Notes under the pieces: model-generated | Seen by the model: only the letters and a program-made list of their open reading frames with translations | The model's database searches: none | Told to the model about the DNA's origin: nothing | From: CALZJC01 sp041574955 | GTDB lineage: Bacteria; Acidobacteriota; Thermoanaerobaculia; Multivoradales; JAHEKO01 | Direction of reading: 5' to 3' | NCBI GenBank assembly: GCA_041574955.1 | Contig: JBFGNS010000112.1 | Span: 1 to 14,543 of the forward strand | Length of the DNA stretch: 14,543 nucleotides | Part shown: positions 12,900-14,543 of the stretch, piece by piece | How positions within the stretch are numbered: the stretch's first letter is position 1 | How the letters are laid out: the number at the start of each line of letters is the position of its first letter | Made by a program: the position numbers and the translations under genes

Positions 12900-14543
<1,644 letters not shown>

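Overview
The window is uniformly very GC-rich and gene-dense. It holds eleven genes on both strands: nine complete and two cut by the window edges. There are no tRNAs, rRNAs, insertion sequences or CRISPR arrays that I can see. The gene set (KorAB-type 2-oxoacid:ferredoxin oxidoreductase, DUF1015, a multi-module SdrD-B-like surface protein, and a YkuD/Cds6-type L,D-transpeptidase) suggests a Gram-negative, high-GC bacterium. An uncultured Acidobacteriota (Thermoanaerobaculia/Holophagae-like) or a similar phylum is my best guess. This is inference from gene content and style, not from a marker gene.

Layout. (1) Positions 1-3545, minus strand: the N-terminal 1181 residues of a large secreted protein with a signal peptide, a cysteine-rich head domain and at least six SdrD-B-like modules. 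Two modules carry nested Asp/Gly-rich repeat insertions; the C-terminus lies outside the window. (2) Positions 3546-4046: a divergent intergenic region, visibly less GC-rich in its middle, with a perfect 17-bp palindrome and a plausible extended -10 promoter. (3) Positions 4047-7222: a cell-wall group. An exported MpaA-like M14 carboxypeptidase/amidase (plus strand) converges on a two-gene minus-strand operon, a TPR protein followed by an L,D-transpeptidase. The two operon proteins share the same C-terminal NTF2-like (Cds6-type) domain and are coupled by a GTGA overlap. (4) Positions 7394-9188: a tightly overlapping three-gene operon encoding an ECF sigma factor, a single-pass membrane protein (probable anti-sigma factor) and an exported PDZ-domain protein, preceded by an ECF-type promoter motif. 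This looks like an envelope-stress regulatory module. (5) Positions 9209-10111, minus: a YihY/BrkB-family membrane protein, convergent with the PDZ gene and separated by a hairpin built around both stop codons. (6) Positions 10189-11843, plus: a DUF1015 protein and a small rhodanese-like protein lacking the catalytic cysteine. (7) Positions 11847-14543, minus: korB and korA (cut at its 5' end), a TPP/Fe-S 2-oxoacid (probably 2-oxoglutarate):ferredoxin oxidoreductase.

The main theme of positions 4047-10111 is the cell envelope: peptidoglycan cross-link remodelling, muropeptide trimming, a membrane-spanning sigma/anti-sigma/PDZ relay and an integral membrane protein. KorAB is central carbon metabolism. 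No wholly new system is evident. The points most worth a second look are the nested repeat insertions in the surface protein, the sigma/membrane/PDZ operon with its candidate autoregulatory promoter, the paired Cds6-domain genes, the 17-bp operator-like palindrome and the cysteine-less rhodanese.
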